DNA of 64,000 nucleotides. Source: Lingula anatina. Its lineage: Eukaryota; Brachiopoda; Lingulata; Lingulida; Lingulidae. The notes beneath the pieces are model-generated. The model worked only from the letters and a program-made list of their open reading frames with translations. It was not told the origin of the DNA and searched no databases. Numbering within the stretch: position 1 is the stretch's first letter; every line of letters starts with the position of its first letter. The stretch lies in contig NW_019776054.1 in the NCBI RefSeq assembly GCF_001039355.2, positions 63,456-127,455 of the forward strand, written 5' to 3'. The position numbers were made by a program, and so were the translations under genes. Positions 34,801 to 44,715 of the stretch are shown here, piece by piece.

Positions 34801-34970
34801 CTAGTTACCAATCTACGAATCCAGGTCAGCTACAAAACCCTCACAAAAGATTTCAAATGAATCAAGGGGCATCCTCTGACAATTTTGCCTGCTTTCATTC
34901 AATAAGTTTTCAACCGTTCAGTCGAATAGCTTGTTTGCAAGCTTACAGATTGGTCAGTTATTTCGTCAGT
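31090..34970. other. Gene-poor AT-rich region
   Basis: No supported coding sequence. It holds a poly-A run at about 31842-31873, a tract near 33500-33560 (GGTAGTTTTATTGATTCAAG) resembling 42165-42210, and a (CG)n microsatellite at 34305-34336. Confidence 0.45.
34305..34336. repeat. (CG)n microsatellite
   Basis: About 13 uninterrupted CG units after a short CA run, unusual in an AT-rich genome where CpG is mutable. Confidence 0.95.
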
Positions 34971-34978
34971 TTTAGCGT

Positions 34979-35443
34979 CTATGCGCAAAACTTTACCTTT
35001 AACTCTGGGTTGTAATTATCACACATGTTTGCGAGATATTCGTTCGTGGAACGGGCATATTGGTCATTTTTCCACCGTAAAGGTCCACCAATAGAGTTCT
35101 CCATTTCGAAATAAAGAGAAGCAAGATTGTTCATTGTTTCTTTCAGCTGGTACAAAAACATCTCCATTTTACGCCTTTGCTCGATTGATTTTGCCTTTGC
35201 ACGATCACAGGATACACAGCCCTCCACTGGCGTAGTTTTTGGGCTTTTTGACGGGACAGTTGTTGCTGTTTCCTCTTTTATAGTTTTCCGTTTCTCGCTG
35301 GGCATGACAAACGCTTTGTCATTTTGTATCTCCTTTACGGAGTGGCGTTGCTCTGTTCGACTGGCTGCTTGGATTAATCGTTTTCCCCTTCGATTTTGAG
35401 CCGGAGGGGATGGACCCTTCATTCTTTTGCTAATTCTTTCCAT
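34979..35443 (-). CDS. Uncharacterised coiled-coil protein, copy X
   Basis: A 154-codon frame from the first ATG (MERISKRMKGPSPPAQNRRG); the frame is open a little further up, but without another ATG. The N-terminal half is basic and Lys/Arg/Pro-rich. Residues from about 90 (CDRAKAKSIEQRRKMEMF to about LYFEMENSIGG) are predicted helical or coiled-coil. The end is LRWKNDQYARSTNEYLANMC, then a short tail. No domain recognised. It is divergently arranged with the two-exon gene starting at 36087, about 640 bases apart, so a shared promoter is likely. A shortened copy at 43435-43767 keeps the C-terminal 100 residues, including that motif, arguing that the frame is real. It could be an accessory ORF of an unknown mobile element. 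Confidence 0.6.
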   Translation of the reverse strand: MERISKRMKGPSPPAQNRRGKRLIQAASRTEQRHSVKEIQNDKAFVMPSEKRKTIKEETATTVPSKSPKTTPVEGCVSCDRAKAKSIEQRRKMEMFLYQLKETMNNLASLYFEMENSIGGPLRWKNDQYARSTNEYLANMCDNYNPELKVKFCA

Positions 35444-36086
35444 TGTCTCTTCTTTTTGATGAGTACATGCCGCTCTCTTCAAGGACACATGTTTGAGACG
35501 TACTTAGTCTTCCTTCATTTGGATCAGTGGCTTGTGGCGTGGCTGCTTTTGGTCAACTATTAGGACGTTGATATTTTTTTAAATGCTCACAAATCCCAAT
35601 AAATAATGTTTAAACAGAATTGGTGTCTCTTATTTTTTTTACTGTGCACTGCTGAATTTCATGAGGCTTTTGGCCTAATAGAATTTTGGCCTAATAGAAT
35701 CTTAAACGAATCTCAGCGTCTGAGTGCTGCCGTATTATCCTCCTATACTCCGATGGCTCAGTTGTTTTCTCCTGATCTGCTAGTTACCTAGCTTATATAT
35801 CGATTTGTTTCTCATGCAGGTGGCATTTTTGGACTTGAAAAATTTGCATGGAGCTTGTGCTGAGAACGGATTGTACCTGCAATTAAAATCAATAAAAGTG
35901 GGATTATTTATTCATGTTATTGTATCGTTTCTTGAATGATAAGAATGATAGTGATGTTGCTATACACTTTATTTTGCGTGGTAAGTGCCTGGCGTGGGAA
36001 AGAAACTTGCTGTTCTCCTGCTGTAACGAAGGAGGTAGAGGGCGGAATATAAGAACCAAACTTTCTAAAAAACTTTTTTATGTCCC

Positions 36087-36490
36087 ATGATGGCTGAGGC
36101 GCAACCAAATGAATTGTTGTACCCGGTGTTAGGGCCTGAAGATCGAGCTGTATGTGATACTGATATTACTGGCAATTTGGACGAGAATGAGCCCGTTTGT
36201 CGTTTTGGTTTGACCCAAAAAAATTACTATAGATTAGCTGCTAAAAAAGAGGGGTCCTTCTCCTTGGAGGAACGTGATCTATCAACCAAGGACATGGAGG
36301 AAGTTCTCTTAAACATAAATCAAGCGAAACAACTCTTTATGTCGGATCCAAGAGTGGATTTAAAGGAGGGAGAATGGGAAAGGCTTATGGAGGAACTAAG
36401 AAAATGTTTCATTGATGGAGAAGCTGATGATCTGATGATGTATCCTTTTGTGCTTGAAAGAGACACTTTTTGGTAATTGATCTCTCTTAT

Positions 36491-36527
<37 letters not shown>

Positions 36528-37249
36528 TACACACACACGTGGTACACAACCACATCTTGCATTTATTTAAGACATTTCTTTAACGAAGTTTACTCAGGTA
36601 TTATATTAAGGACAATGAAGACAGGTTCTTTATGTTGAGTCATGGCGTTTCCTATGTCCATTGTCAATTAGCCGACATAAAGCCGTCGGGGTTCTTTCTA
36701 CGTCGAACAGTGAAAAGGAAATCCATCACAAATCCAGGGGTTGTAGAAAAGAAAGCAAAAATAATTCCAGGGAATTTAGGAATAGAGTTTAAATCTTTTT
36801 CTCAATTTAAAAAATCCTTCGAGTTACATCCCGACGTTTCTGGCCATGTACTACCCTGTTTAGTGGCGTTATCGCATGAGCATGAGCAGTATATTGACTC
36901 TCAAGGGAACGAGCACAAACTCTTGCCCCGTAAAGTAGAAGAACTCGAAAACCACCCACGATACCGTCCTACCAGCAGTTGCAATTCTAAAGTAGAAGAT
37001 AATTTGTATCACGCGTGTTTACGTGGTCGTAATTCTGACTTCCGGCTAATGTACCGTCGTATGCGATTTCGAAAAAGAAAAGAAACTAAAATTGTGTGTA
37101 TGATTTATGGTATAGGTACCCATGCAGAAATTTTTAATGATGGTCATGTTAAGGCTACTGGATCACAACCACAAACTTGGGCACAGCACAGGCCCATCGA
37201 AGATGAATGTACTGATATTTGTAAGGTGTTTCATGTCAAAGAAAACTAA
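36087..37249 (+). CDS. Uncharacterised two-exon protein, copy X
   Basis: Exon 36087-36472 joins 36598-37249 across a 125-base GT-AG intron, completing the Trp codon of DTFW-YYIKDNEDRFFMLS; 345 aa. An unspliced reading stops four bases past the donor. The N-terminal part is acidic (MMAEAQPNELLYPVLGPEDR, LEERDLSTKDMEEVLLNINQ); the middle has FFLRRTVKRKS and a charged stretch; residues after about 255 are basic with Cys and His (YHACLRGRNSDFRLMYRRMR, then RKRKETKIVCMIYG). No signal peptide or membrane segment. Family not recognised. The partial copy at 44716-45302 keeps the frame and the splice sites. A six-codon upstream ORF (ATG at 36080) overlaps the start in both copies. It could be a host gene or part of an undescribed element. 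Confidence 0.68.
36482..36540. repeat. (CT)n(CA)n microsatellite inside a 125-base intron
   Basis: Occupies almost half of the intron of the copy X gene; the Y copy has an expanded CT/CG/CA version at 45111-45184. Confidence 0.95.
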
Positions 37250-37259
37250 TTCGGTGAAA

Positions 37260-37945
37260 ACACTTAACAGATTATAAAGGGAGTTTTCTAAATATGATAA
37301 AAAAATAAAACGAATGTTTTATGATTTGTTCCATCTTTATTGCAATTTTAGACATTGTATTGGTGAGTAATCTTTATTATGCTTCCTACGGCTTGCAACA
37401 ACAAAGACTCATTTATTCATATCTGAGAAAATAAATCGTATATATCAAAAGACATTTCGATCAATGACATCTTTTATTAAGAAATAAAGTGCATCCAAAT
37501 TTTATGCATTGCCATTAACTAATAACATGTTTTTGAAGAGAATAATCCCAGAAGAGCAACCGTTTAAGGCAAGCAAACGAACACTTATTTTTAATGAGCT
37601 CAACGGGAAATACACATTGTGGCAACATATGGCTTTTAACAGCAGCCTATAGCATTTGTCCTCTACATTGATTTCTGCGTTCTTGTATCAATATTTTTTT
37701 TCATTTAACGACGCGGAATGAAGTATGATAATTAGTCTTTTCCAATTAAATTGGGATTTTTCATAAAACGTTTTTTCTGCAATTTAAAATCTTTAAAAAT
37801 GCTTTATCTTCTTTCGTTTTGAGTGTTCACCGAATCATTCTATTACTTGATCGATGACGGCCTAATATTGATATTCTTATCAAAGTTAACTTCTTTTTTG
37901 TTCATCTTAAATCAGAATAATGATGACATTTCATAATTCAAATAG
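37260..37945. other. Intergenic, no gene seen
   Basis: AT-rich spacer between the copy X gene and the Harbinger element. Confidence 0.5.
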
Positions 37946-38115
37946 TAAATAGAGAGCTTTCGCACCTGCACGTTTAGGCGACCGACTACATTTAGCTATC
38001 CGTAACCGTAAAATGACCAACGTTTATTTTTTCTTGATTTCGCAGAAAGACCCGGTTAGCCTTTTCGGATAGTCGAATTGAATAGTAGGCTGATACATGT
38101 TTCACATGCTGTAAA

Positions 38116-38974
38116 GCCTCGGTCACAACCGGACGCACGAATTTCAGGATCGTAGTTCCCCTGCGATCTTTGGGTGTTGCGGAGGCTGTGGAGGTCGTAG
38201 AGGTAAAGGAAAGTCTGCCTTGCGAATCGCAGAAATTAGTGGAAATTGTACTCATATTTTGAGTTTGTCTTGCTTCCTGTGTACGTGGCACACACTCACC
38301 ACTTACGAAGGGAATGCAACGCGTGGCGAAAGAAGTGCCCTTTTGCGTCAGTTTTGCTTCACACTTGCCTCACACGTTTGTGGTGACGTACTGACGGCGT
38401 ACGTCAGTTTTGCTTCCTGTTCTCCTCTTCTTTCCTCTTCCTTTCTTTTATCTACTATGTAATTTTCTTTCTCTTGCCTTTTGGAGGCATATAAGAAACA
38501 AAATTGAGCAAGAAATTGAAAATTTTGAAAATTGCTGTACACGTTACATAGTCGATGTTCATGTAAAGACACAAGCGTTCGTCGTGAGCACGCCTTTTAT
38601 ACACCAGGCGTGGGGGTGACGCACGTGCGACGTATTCCCGGTGTGCTCTCGACTTTGTTCGTTAGTTGTGAGGGCGTGCGCCTTACTCAACACGCAATGG
38701 GCACTTGCTCCTTCATTGCTTGCTACGTGCATCTTGCACAACGTGCGTCTCTCTTGCTAACTCCGTGCGAGGGGAGCAAGTTACGCTTGCGGCCTCGCTG
38801 TTCGCAGGCTATTCGTAGAAACTTTTGGACATGTCCAACATCCTCCGTACGTGCTTACGGGCTGTCTGCGAATTCGAAATTGCGTAAGAAGGCCTTGAGT
38901 GGGACGTGAGATTCTGCGCAAATTTTGGACGCAAACAACCCGTAGGAGCTCGTACGGCCGGTTGTGACCGAGAC
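38116..38974. mobile_element. Nested MITE with GCCTCGGTCACAACCGG ends
   Basis: Terminal inverted repeats of 17 bases (16 match) at 38116-38132 and 38958-38974; 859 bp, no coding capacity seen. The transposase fragment resumes directly after it (RDVKLGHTPLDRLGNFWNGL). Target duplication unresolved. Confidence 0.75.
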
Positions 38975-38976
38975 TT

Positions 38977-39337
38977 ATGCAGAGACGTCAAATTAGGTCA
39001 TACGCCATTGGACAGGTTAGGTAATTTTTGGAATGGTCTTCCATACGCAATTTATGGAGATCCGGCTTATCCCGTTAAAAGGTATCTGTTGAGTCCCTTC
39101 AGTCCTAGGAGCAAATTTTAGTACCGAAGAAGAAGAATTCAACAGGAGAATGTCCTCTGTGCGGGAATGCGTCGAGAGGGAGTTCGGAAACTTATTGTGA
39201 AACTTTGCCTTCCTGGACTTTCGAAAGAATTAAAAATTCTGTTGTCTCCTCTAGCCAAGCAGTACTTGGTAGGTGGTCTTCTGGTCAACTGCCATACCTG
39301 TGTGTATGGCAATCAGATGAGTCGGAACTTTAACTAG
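38977..39337 (+). pseudogene. Harbinger transposase, C-terminal fragment
   Basis: One frame reads LPYAIYGDPAYPVKRYLLSP and ends in a stop at about 39119. The next frame continues EEEFNRRMSSVRECVEREFG, then LSPLAKQYLVGGLLVN...MSRNFN-stop. GDxAYP...LLxPf and FNxxxSSVRxxVExxFGxL are hallmarks of the DDE_Tnp_4 (Harbinger) nuclease, the first carrying the second catalytic Asp and the second the Glu. It needs one frameshift and lacks the N-terminal half with the first Asp, so it is dead. Confidence 0.85.
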
Positions 39338-39536
39338 ATCCTCCCACCTCGGAGGACTATTTAGCATGAACTGTACACGTGTACATTGTGCGTATGGAAA
39401 ATTAAAGAGTAAAATGTAAAATTCATACCGTAAGCAAACATTTATTTAAATGAAATCTTGAATAAAAAACTAATGTTTTAACAAAGATTCAGTCCACGTG
39501 TATCTTGTAGGCAGCAAGAGCCTAGTATGCAATTCA

Positions 39537-39713
39537 GCTTTTCTTCTTAACCAAAGACGTAACCATCTCCATCATTTGTTTGTCTTTCTCAAATTGAGCT
39601 TCTCGCTCTTTCATTTCTAATTCAAAACGTTCTTTCTCGAAGGCCAACTTGTCTTTCAGGTTACTAACGTAATCTGCTGGTGAATCAGTACGGCGCTTCT
39701 TAGTTGCCTGCAT
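39537..39713 (-). pseudogene. Harbinger Myb-like partner, C-terminal coiled-coil fragment
   Basis: A short frame MQATKKRRTDSPADYVSNLK then a Lys/Glu heptad-like stretch (FEKERFELEMKEREAQFEKD) and a stop. This resembles the C-terminal coil of the Myb/SANT-like DNA-binding partner encoded by Harbinger elements. No Myb domain is found upstream, so it is partial or begins in an unrecognised exon. Confidence 0.5.
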
Positions 39714-39836
39714 GTTTTCGCAATTTTAGCTGAAAAAAAATAAGCGGGTCACCAATCAATTCAGCGTCAGTTTTTGTTACTGATATAATAAATATTAATC
39801 GATATTTGCTATTAGAGACAATTTCATGTAAAGAAA

Positions 39837-40126
39837 ATGTGCTGTCTTTACTTTTATTTATAATTCATTTATTCAAATACACCAAACAGGACGCCATGTG
39901 ACTTTCTAAACAAGGTTTCATAAAATTTGCATTAAAAGTCAATGAGACGCCCTGTCAACTAAAGGAGAAAATCGAGCTACTAATGTGCTGTCCTTACTTT
40001 TATTTATAATTCATTTATTCAAATACACAAAACAGGACGCCATGTGACTTTCTAAACAAGGGTTCATAAAATTTGCATTAAAAGTCAAGGAGACGCTCTG
40101 TCAACTAAAGGAGAAAATCGAGCTAC
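39837..40126. repeat. Two-copy 146-bp tandem repeat
   Basis: Two near-identical units start at 39841 and 39987 (GCTGTC...GAGCTAC); differences are a handful of substitutions and single-base indels. It lies inside the Harbinger element, right of the Myb-like fragment. Confidence 0.95.
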
Positions 40127-40645
40127 ATGTACTATTAGTATCTTACTAAACGGCACTTACCTTACGGATATCCTGCTTGTTATGCGTCAAGTGCAGACGG
40201 CTAGTCTACAGACCACTTATAAAGGCATGTGTACTCGTAACAACTGCTCACAAAATGATGACCTAACAGTCTTATAAAACAATCAGTCACGCTTGCGGAA
40301 GGCCACTTCTGACTGCCTTGTGGTCAGTGGAAAATGCCTTTTTTTACGGGTATAACCTATATTTCAATAGTAACAAAAACATAGACACAAATAACATTGA
40401 CAACATGTTTGACATATGTTGCAAAAATAAAATGTCCAATGTGATTTTAGCAGAGAAACGATCAATTTTGAAAGGCTTGATTTCATACAATTATGCTGAT
40501 TTGTCAAACCGTTTTTCATTGACGGGTAGCAATCTAGCTGCGGATAATGTTCTCTCTAACCGTATGTGTACACGTCACTAGACAGCAAAATATGATGACC
40601 TAAACGTAGTCGTTCGCCTAAACGTACTGGTGCGAAAGCTCTCTA

Positions 40646-41008
40646 TTATCTTCAACCTCAGTGTAACAGTAAAAGATTCTCATTATCATGTCTATAGACT
40701 ACTTTACATAAACCTCCCCTATTCTGACATTAACGTGTATGAGCTGACAGGCCTTGCGACGGTAACCTATCTAGATTCATATGAAAGCACCGACAAAAAA
40801 GTGAAATATGCTAAGAATTTAAATTTCCACACTACGATCGGACACTGGACTCAATGTTACTAACTCTTTGGACACTCAAACCCAATATAGAGGTGCAAAT
40901 GACGTCAAAGGCATTCATTTAATTATTAAGTGCGCAGATCAGGAACTATGTGAAGTCCCAAATGAAGAAGTTCGTATCAACGTTTCACTGCCCTACGACA
41001 ATGAATGA
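40646..41008 (+). pseudogene. Unidentified coding-like fragment with one frameshift
   Basis: After the Harbinger right end, one frame reads NLSVTVKDSHYHVYRLLYIN to GHWTQCY-stop (40862). With a one-base shift another runs VTNSLDTQTQYRGANDVKGI to VSLPYDNE-stop (41008). The composition resembles an extracellular beta-rich protein. I do not recognise it. It may be a gene exon broken by the nearby transposon or a relic. Confidence 0.3.
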
Positions 41009-41618
41009 TACAAAATAATTCATCGATCATCTAACCCTTTAATATATTTCCTGCAGGAATAAGGTTGTAAAAACATATCAATCTTCTGTACTGAGCATTT
41101 AATTTTTGCGCCATTTTTATTTTGGACTGTCACTGGATACTATTAAAAGAAAAAAATGCAGCATACAGACAGTATTGGTAGAGGAAAAATTAGGTCAAAC
41201 CACGCACTATATAGATTTTTCAGTTGAAACATAAAATCCCTGTTACCTTATGCACTAAGTGCTTGGATAAGTATAACTTTCTTCGGACATTTTTCAGTGG
41301 AATATACGTTACGTACGTTTTAGCCATGGCGCGAAGAATTCCTTATTTTCAGCTGTAATATGCAATGACTGAGTCATTCATTTTGACTCATTGCGAAAGT
41401 TGCTTTTTTGTGCTCTTATTTGCCAACTCGCAACATTGAAACGTAAAAAATCCCAGTCTTAGCCTCCAAGTCATGGTATAACGACAAAGAAATGGTTAAT
41501 AACGGACCCTAAAAGTAATTTGTTTGAGTTCATAACACACTTGAGATCGAACAGATTCATGAAGACTTATTTGGCAAAAATAATTGATTTTGTTTTACTC
41601 ACCTTGAGAATTCACTTT

Positions 41619-42035
41619 GAAAATTCGATCAGCACTTGTTTTGTTCTCAGAACACCTACTAAAATGCTGTTGTAAAAATGTTTGACATCTGCTAAGGTCG
41701 ATATAACTTTTATGAAAATTGCGAAAAAACAAATCAACCTCAGCCAAAGTCAACAATTGTGTTTTACTCACTTTGAAAATTCGATCAGCACTTGTTTTGT
41801 TCTCAGGACACCTACTAAAATGCTGTTGTAAAAATGTTTGACATCTGCTAAGGTTGATATCACTTTTATGAAAATTGCGAAAAAACAAATCAACCTCAGC
41901 CAAAGTCAATAATTGCGTTCTCAGGACACCTACTTAAATGCTGTCATAAAATGTTTGACATCTGCTAAAGTCAATATCTCTTTTATGAAAATTGCGAAAA
42001 AACAAATCAACCTCAGCCTAAGTCAATAATTGCTA
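41619..42035 (-). repeat. In-frame 156-bp tandem repeat (2 full, 1 partial)
   Basis: Units start at 41619 and 41775, exactly 156 bases (52 codons) apart, with a third shortened copy from about 41917. On the minus strand the first two are open and encode LTLAEVDLFFRNFHKS, LSRCQTFLQQHFSRC and ENKTSADRIFKV twice. No start codon or splice context is convincing; the third copy has stops. Confidence 0.85.
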
Positions 42036-42149
42036 AGAATTTTGAAAAATATGTGAATCAATAAATCGATATTAGTGACTTTGCAAATTTTTACATTGTT
42101 CCCAAATAATACGTATATTTTGGAGTGCTTGTATTCCCAATGAAAAACT

Positions 42150-42389
42150 TGAGTTAATGCTTAAAGGGTAGTTTTGTTGGTTCAATAATAGAACGCTCGC
42201 CTCTTTTATTGTAAAAATGAACTTAAGTAATATTATGTACATGATATTATTTTACCCCTGTCCCGTCCTTCATTACTTGTGATAAAATCAGTGATTGTTA
42301 AAAACAGACCGCAGGTTTTAATATCTTTTTATAGAAATCAACATTTGTTGCTTTGATATAAACAATTCTTCCAGAATACGTCAATGAAA
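42150..42389. repeat. Dispersed repeat, copy interrupted by the TTAA MITE
   Basis: 42226-42389 matches 63838-63982 (GTACATGAT...TTATTTTACCC to AGAATACGTCAATGAA). Its left part (GGTAGTTTTGTTGGTTCAAT) also resembles 33500-33560. No coding potential. Confidence 0.8.
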
Positions 42390-42739
42390 TTAAAGGGATA
42401 ATAACTCTTCGTTTTGGCCAAAAAATGAATTTTCCTGGAGTAAACAACAATTTTCCCATACTTACCAATGGTTAATGAATCCATTTTTACATTGAAAGTT
42501 AGTCCCTGGTTTTTTTCTAAAAAGTTTGGTTTTTGTTAAAATCTCTTAAGAGATTATAACAGAGTATACATGTAGCTATCAATGGAGGTCACGTGGTCTG
42601 AAGACAAGCTCAGATATCAAAATAATAGCTATAACTGCTGTTTTTGTCATAAAACAGAATATATTATATTTCTGTGAGTTATTCACAATGTTTTTATTGT
42701 GAAATATAGACCTCATGCGAAGAGTTATTATACCTTTAA
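42390..42739. mobile_element. TTAA-flanked MITE, copy 2 (inverted relative to copy 1)
   Basis: TTAA at 42390-42393 and 42736-42739 flank a body that is the reverse complement of 5329-5666 with scattered substitutions. Ends are AGGGATAATAACTCTTC and its complement with one change. It is inserted in the dispersed repeat at 42150-42389; the paralogous empty site is at 63983-63986. Confidence 0.9.
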
Positions 42740-42962
42740 TAGTAATAGAGATTTTGAAAACTGAAAAGAGTAAAATAAGATTAATTATCACAATTTATTT
42801 ACAGGTTTATCCTATTAAATAATGCATAGAATTGGCGTTTGATAGCCAAATTATCCAACGACAACACAAAACGGCAGCAAATTTATCCATCGTATATGTA
42901 CAATATAGTAGTTCTGATTATTATGAATTAACACACTGACACACACACACACGTGACGACTA

Positions 42963-43390
42963 GAGGCCCAGTCCCACTGGCGTTTAGGATGAATTTCGCA
43001 TGAATTGCGTACAAAATTGTTTGATATTTGCTTAACACCCGCAATATTCGTGATACATGCTTACATCATTCGGCCAGCATCCACTCATGTCTGCAATTAT
43101 CCGCAGAGGCACTTTTTCCGTTGGCGAGATTTTTGAGCTGCCCAAAATTTGGGTTGCGGGTGACATGCGCAATACTTCCGCAAACCATCCGCAATACATA
43201 AGCAATACATATGCAGTACATGCGCTGTTTTCCTCTCTTACCGTTTTCCTTACGGGTAATTTGCGGCTAGGAAAAAAAGCATTGAGTATGTTGACCGTAT
43301 GTAGAGCGCCCCTATCACGTCCATATCACGAACTAAAATAGTATATTGCGAGCAGGTCTTTGCTATCCGTTCCAGATTCACCTCGTTTAA
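42963..43390. mobile_element. Possible solitary end of a Harbinger-like element
   Basis: GGCCCAGTCCCACTGGCGTT followed by multiple short GCGCAAT/CCGCAATAC motifs resembles termini of Harbinger-like elements in invertebrates. No matching inverted end was found, so the call is weak. Confidence 0.3.
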
Positions 43391-43434
43391 ACAATGTGAA
43401 ATTACGTGGCCAGTAAGTGTGTTAATGTTTAGAT

Positions 43435-43767
43435 CTAGGTCTGTAAACAAAATTGTACACTTAACTCTGGGTTGTAATTGCCACACATGTTTGCGAGATA
43501 TTCGTGCGTGGAACGGGCATATTGGTCATTTGTCCATCGCAATGGTCCACCAATAGAGTTCTCCATTTCGGTGTAAAGAGTAGCAAGATTGTTCATTGTT
43601 ACTTTCAGCTGATACAAAAATATCTCCATTTTACGCCTTTGCTCGATTGATTTTGCCTTTGCAATATCACAGGATACAGAGCCCTGTACTGGCGTAGTTT
43701 TTTGGCTCTTTGACGGGACAGTTGTCACTGTTTCCTCTTTTTTAGTCGTCCGTTTCCCGTTGGACAT
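43435..43767 (-). pseudogene. Uncharacterised coiled-coil protein, copy Y (N-terminally truncated)
   Basis: A 110-aa frame (MSNGKRTTKKEETVTTVPSK on) aligning with the C-terminal two thirds of the copy X protein, including the Cys pair and LRWTNDQYARSTHEYLANMC. The first 45-50 residues of X are replaced by the Penelope-like fragment that begins just upstream. It is still open, so a shortened product is possible. Confidence 0.6.
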
Positions 43768-43775
43768 GAGGATTC

Positions 43776-43986
43776 ATGTTGATTCACCGTATAGATCCTT
43801 GCAACAACAGAAGGTGCCTTCTCTGCCCGTGCATCATTAACAACCCCATCATCACTCCGGGAGGCAAGACACTCATCCCTAGGGGGAAATACACTTGCGA
43901 CTCTCAGAACGTCATCTACTTGATAAGATGTAAAAAATGCCATCAAATGTACGTCGGAGAAACAAGCCAGAAATTAAAAGACAGGG
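43776..43986 (+). pseudogene. Penelope-like element GIY-YIG endonuclease fragment
   Basis: Reads CNNRRCLLCPCIINNP, GKYTCDSQNVIYLIRCKKC and HQMYVGETSQKLKDR. The CxxxxCxxC cluster followed by VIYLIRCKKC...YVGET is the signature of the GIY-YIG endonuclease at the C terminus of Penelope-like retroelements. Homology ends abruptly at 43986, where GGGCCCAGTTTTATAAAGG, itself a repeat-like end, begins. No reverse transcriptase is nearby. The fragment sits inside duplicated copy Y. Confidence 0.85.
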
Positions 43987-44715
43987 CCCAGTTTTATAAA
44001 GGACGTTTAGCACTAACCAGTGGATAAGCCTAACCAGTGGATATATTTTCCTAACACCCATTAACTAAACGATGGTTAAATTGTGTTTCATATACAGTCT
44101 TCTGACGGAAAACAACCAATTAGTTAACTGGCCAGTGTTTAACTGGATTCATTTTTTTGCTAAATATTTCCAATGCCTCTTCTTCTGGACGAGTAGATCC
44201 GCCCTCTTTAAGGAAACATGTCTGAGTTTCGTTCCGTCTGCCGTCATTTGGAGGATCAGTGGCTTATAGCGTGACTGCTTTTGGGTCTCTATTAAATCGT
44301 TGATAATTTGCACACACATCTCAATAAATAAATGTTTTAATAGAATGAGTATTTCCTAATTTTTTGAAGGTAAACTGCTGGATTTTATGAGGCTGTGCCA
44401 TCTGCCTAATATATCTTAAACGAATCTCAACGTTTGAGTGTTCCCATATTTTCCTCCTATATTCCTATTGCTCTGTTGCTTTCTCCTGAACTGTTAGTTA
44501 CCTAGCCTAGCTTACATATCGATCTGTTTCACATGATGCAAGTGGCATTTTTGTACTTGAAAAATTTGCATGGTGCGTAAGCCAATCGTGCTGAGAACAG
44601 ATTGTGTCTGAAATCAATAAAGAAACTTACTGTTCGTGTGCTGTAACGAAGAAGGTAGATGGCGGAATATAAGAACCAAACTTTAAAAAAAAAACAAAAA
44701 ATTTTTTAATGTCCC

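Larger units (their letters stand above)
37951..40644. mobile_element. Degenerate PIF/Harbinger-class DNA transposon
   Basis: A 2,694-bp unit with 39-bp terminal inverted repeats (37951-37989 and 40606-40644, 36 of 39 matching; tip AGAGAGCTTTCGCACC). Inside are a 3' fragment of a Harbinger-type transposase (plus) and a convergent small coiled-coil frame (minus), the arrangement of the transposase and Myb-like partner of this superfamily. The transposase 5' half is gone and a second element is nested at 38116-38974. A clear 3-bp target duplication is not visible; TA flanks both tips. Confidence 0.82.

Noticed and set aside
36599-36655. Start of the second X frame as an independent gene (M at 36632)
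   Set aside because: The intron joins it in frame to the 36087 exon and the same splice sites are kept in copy Y.
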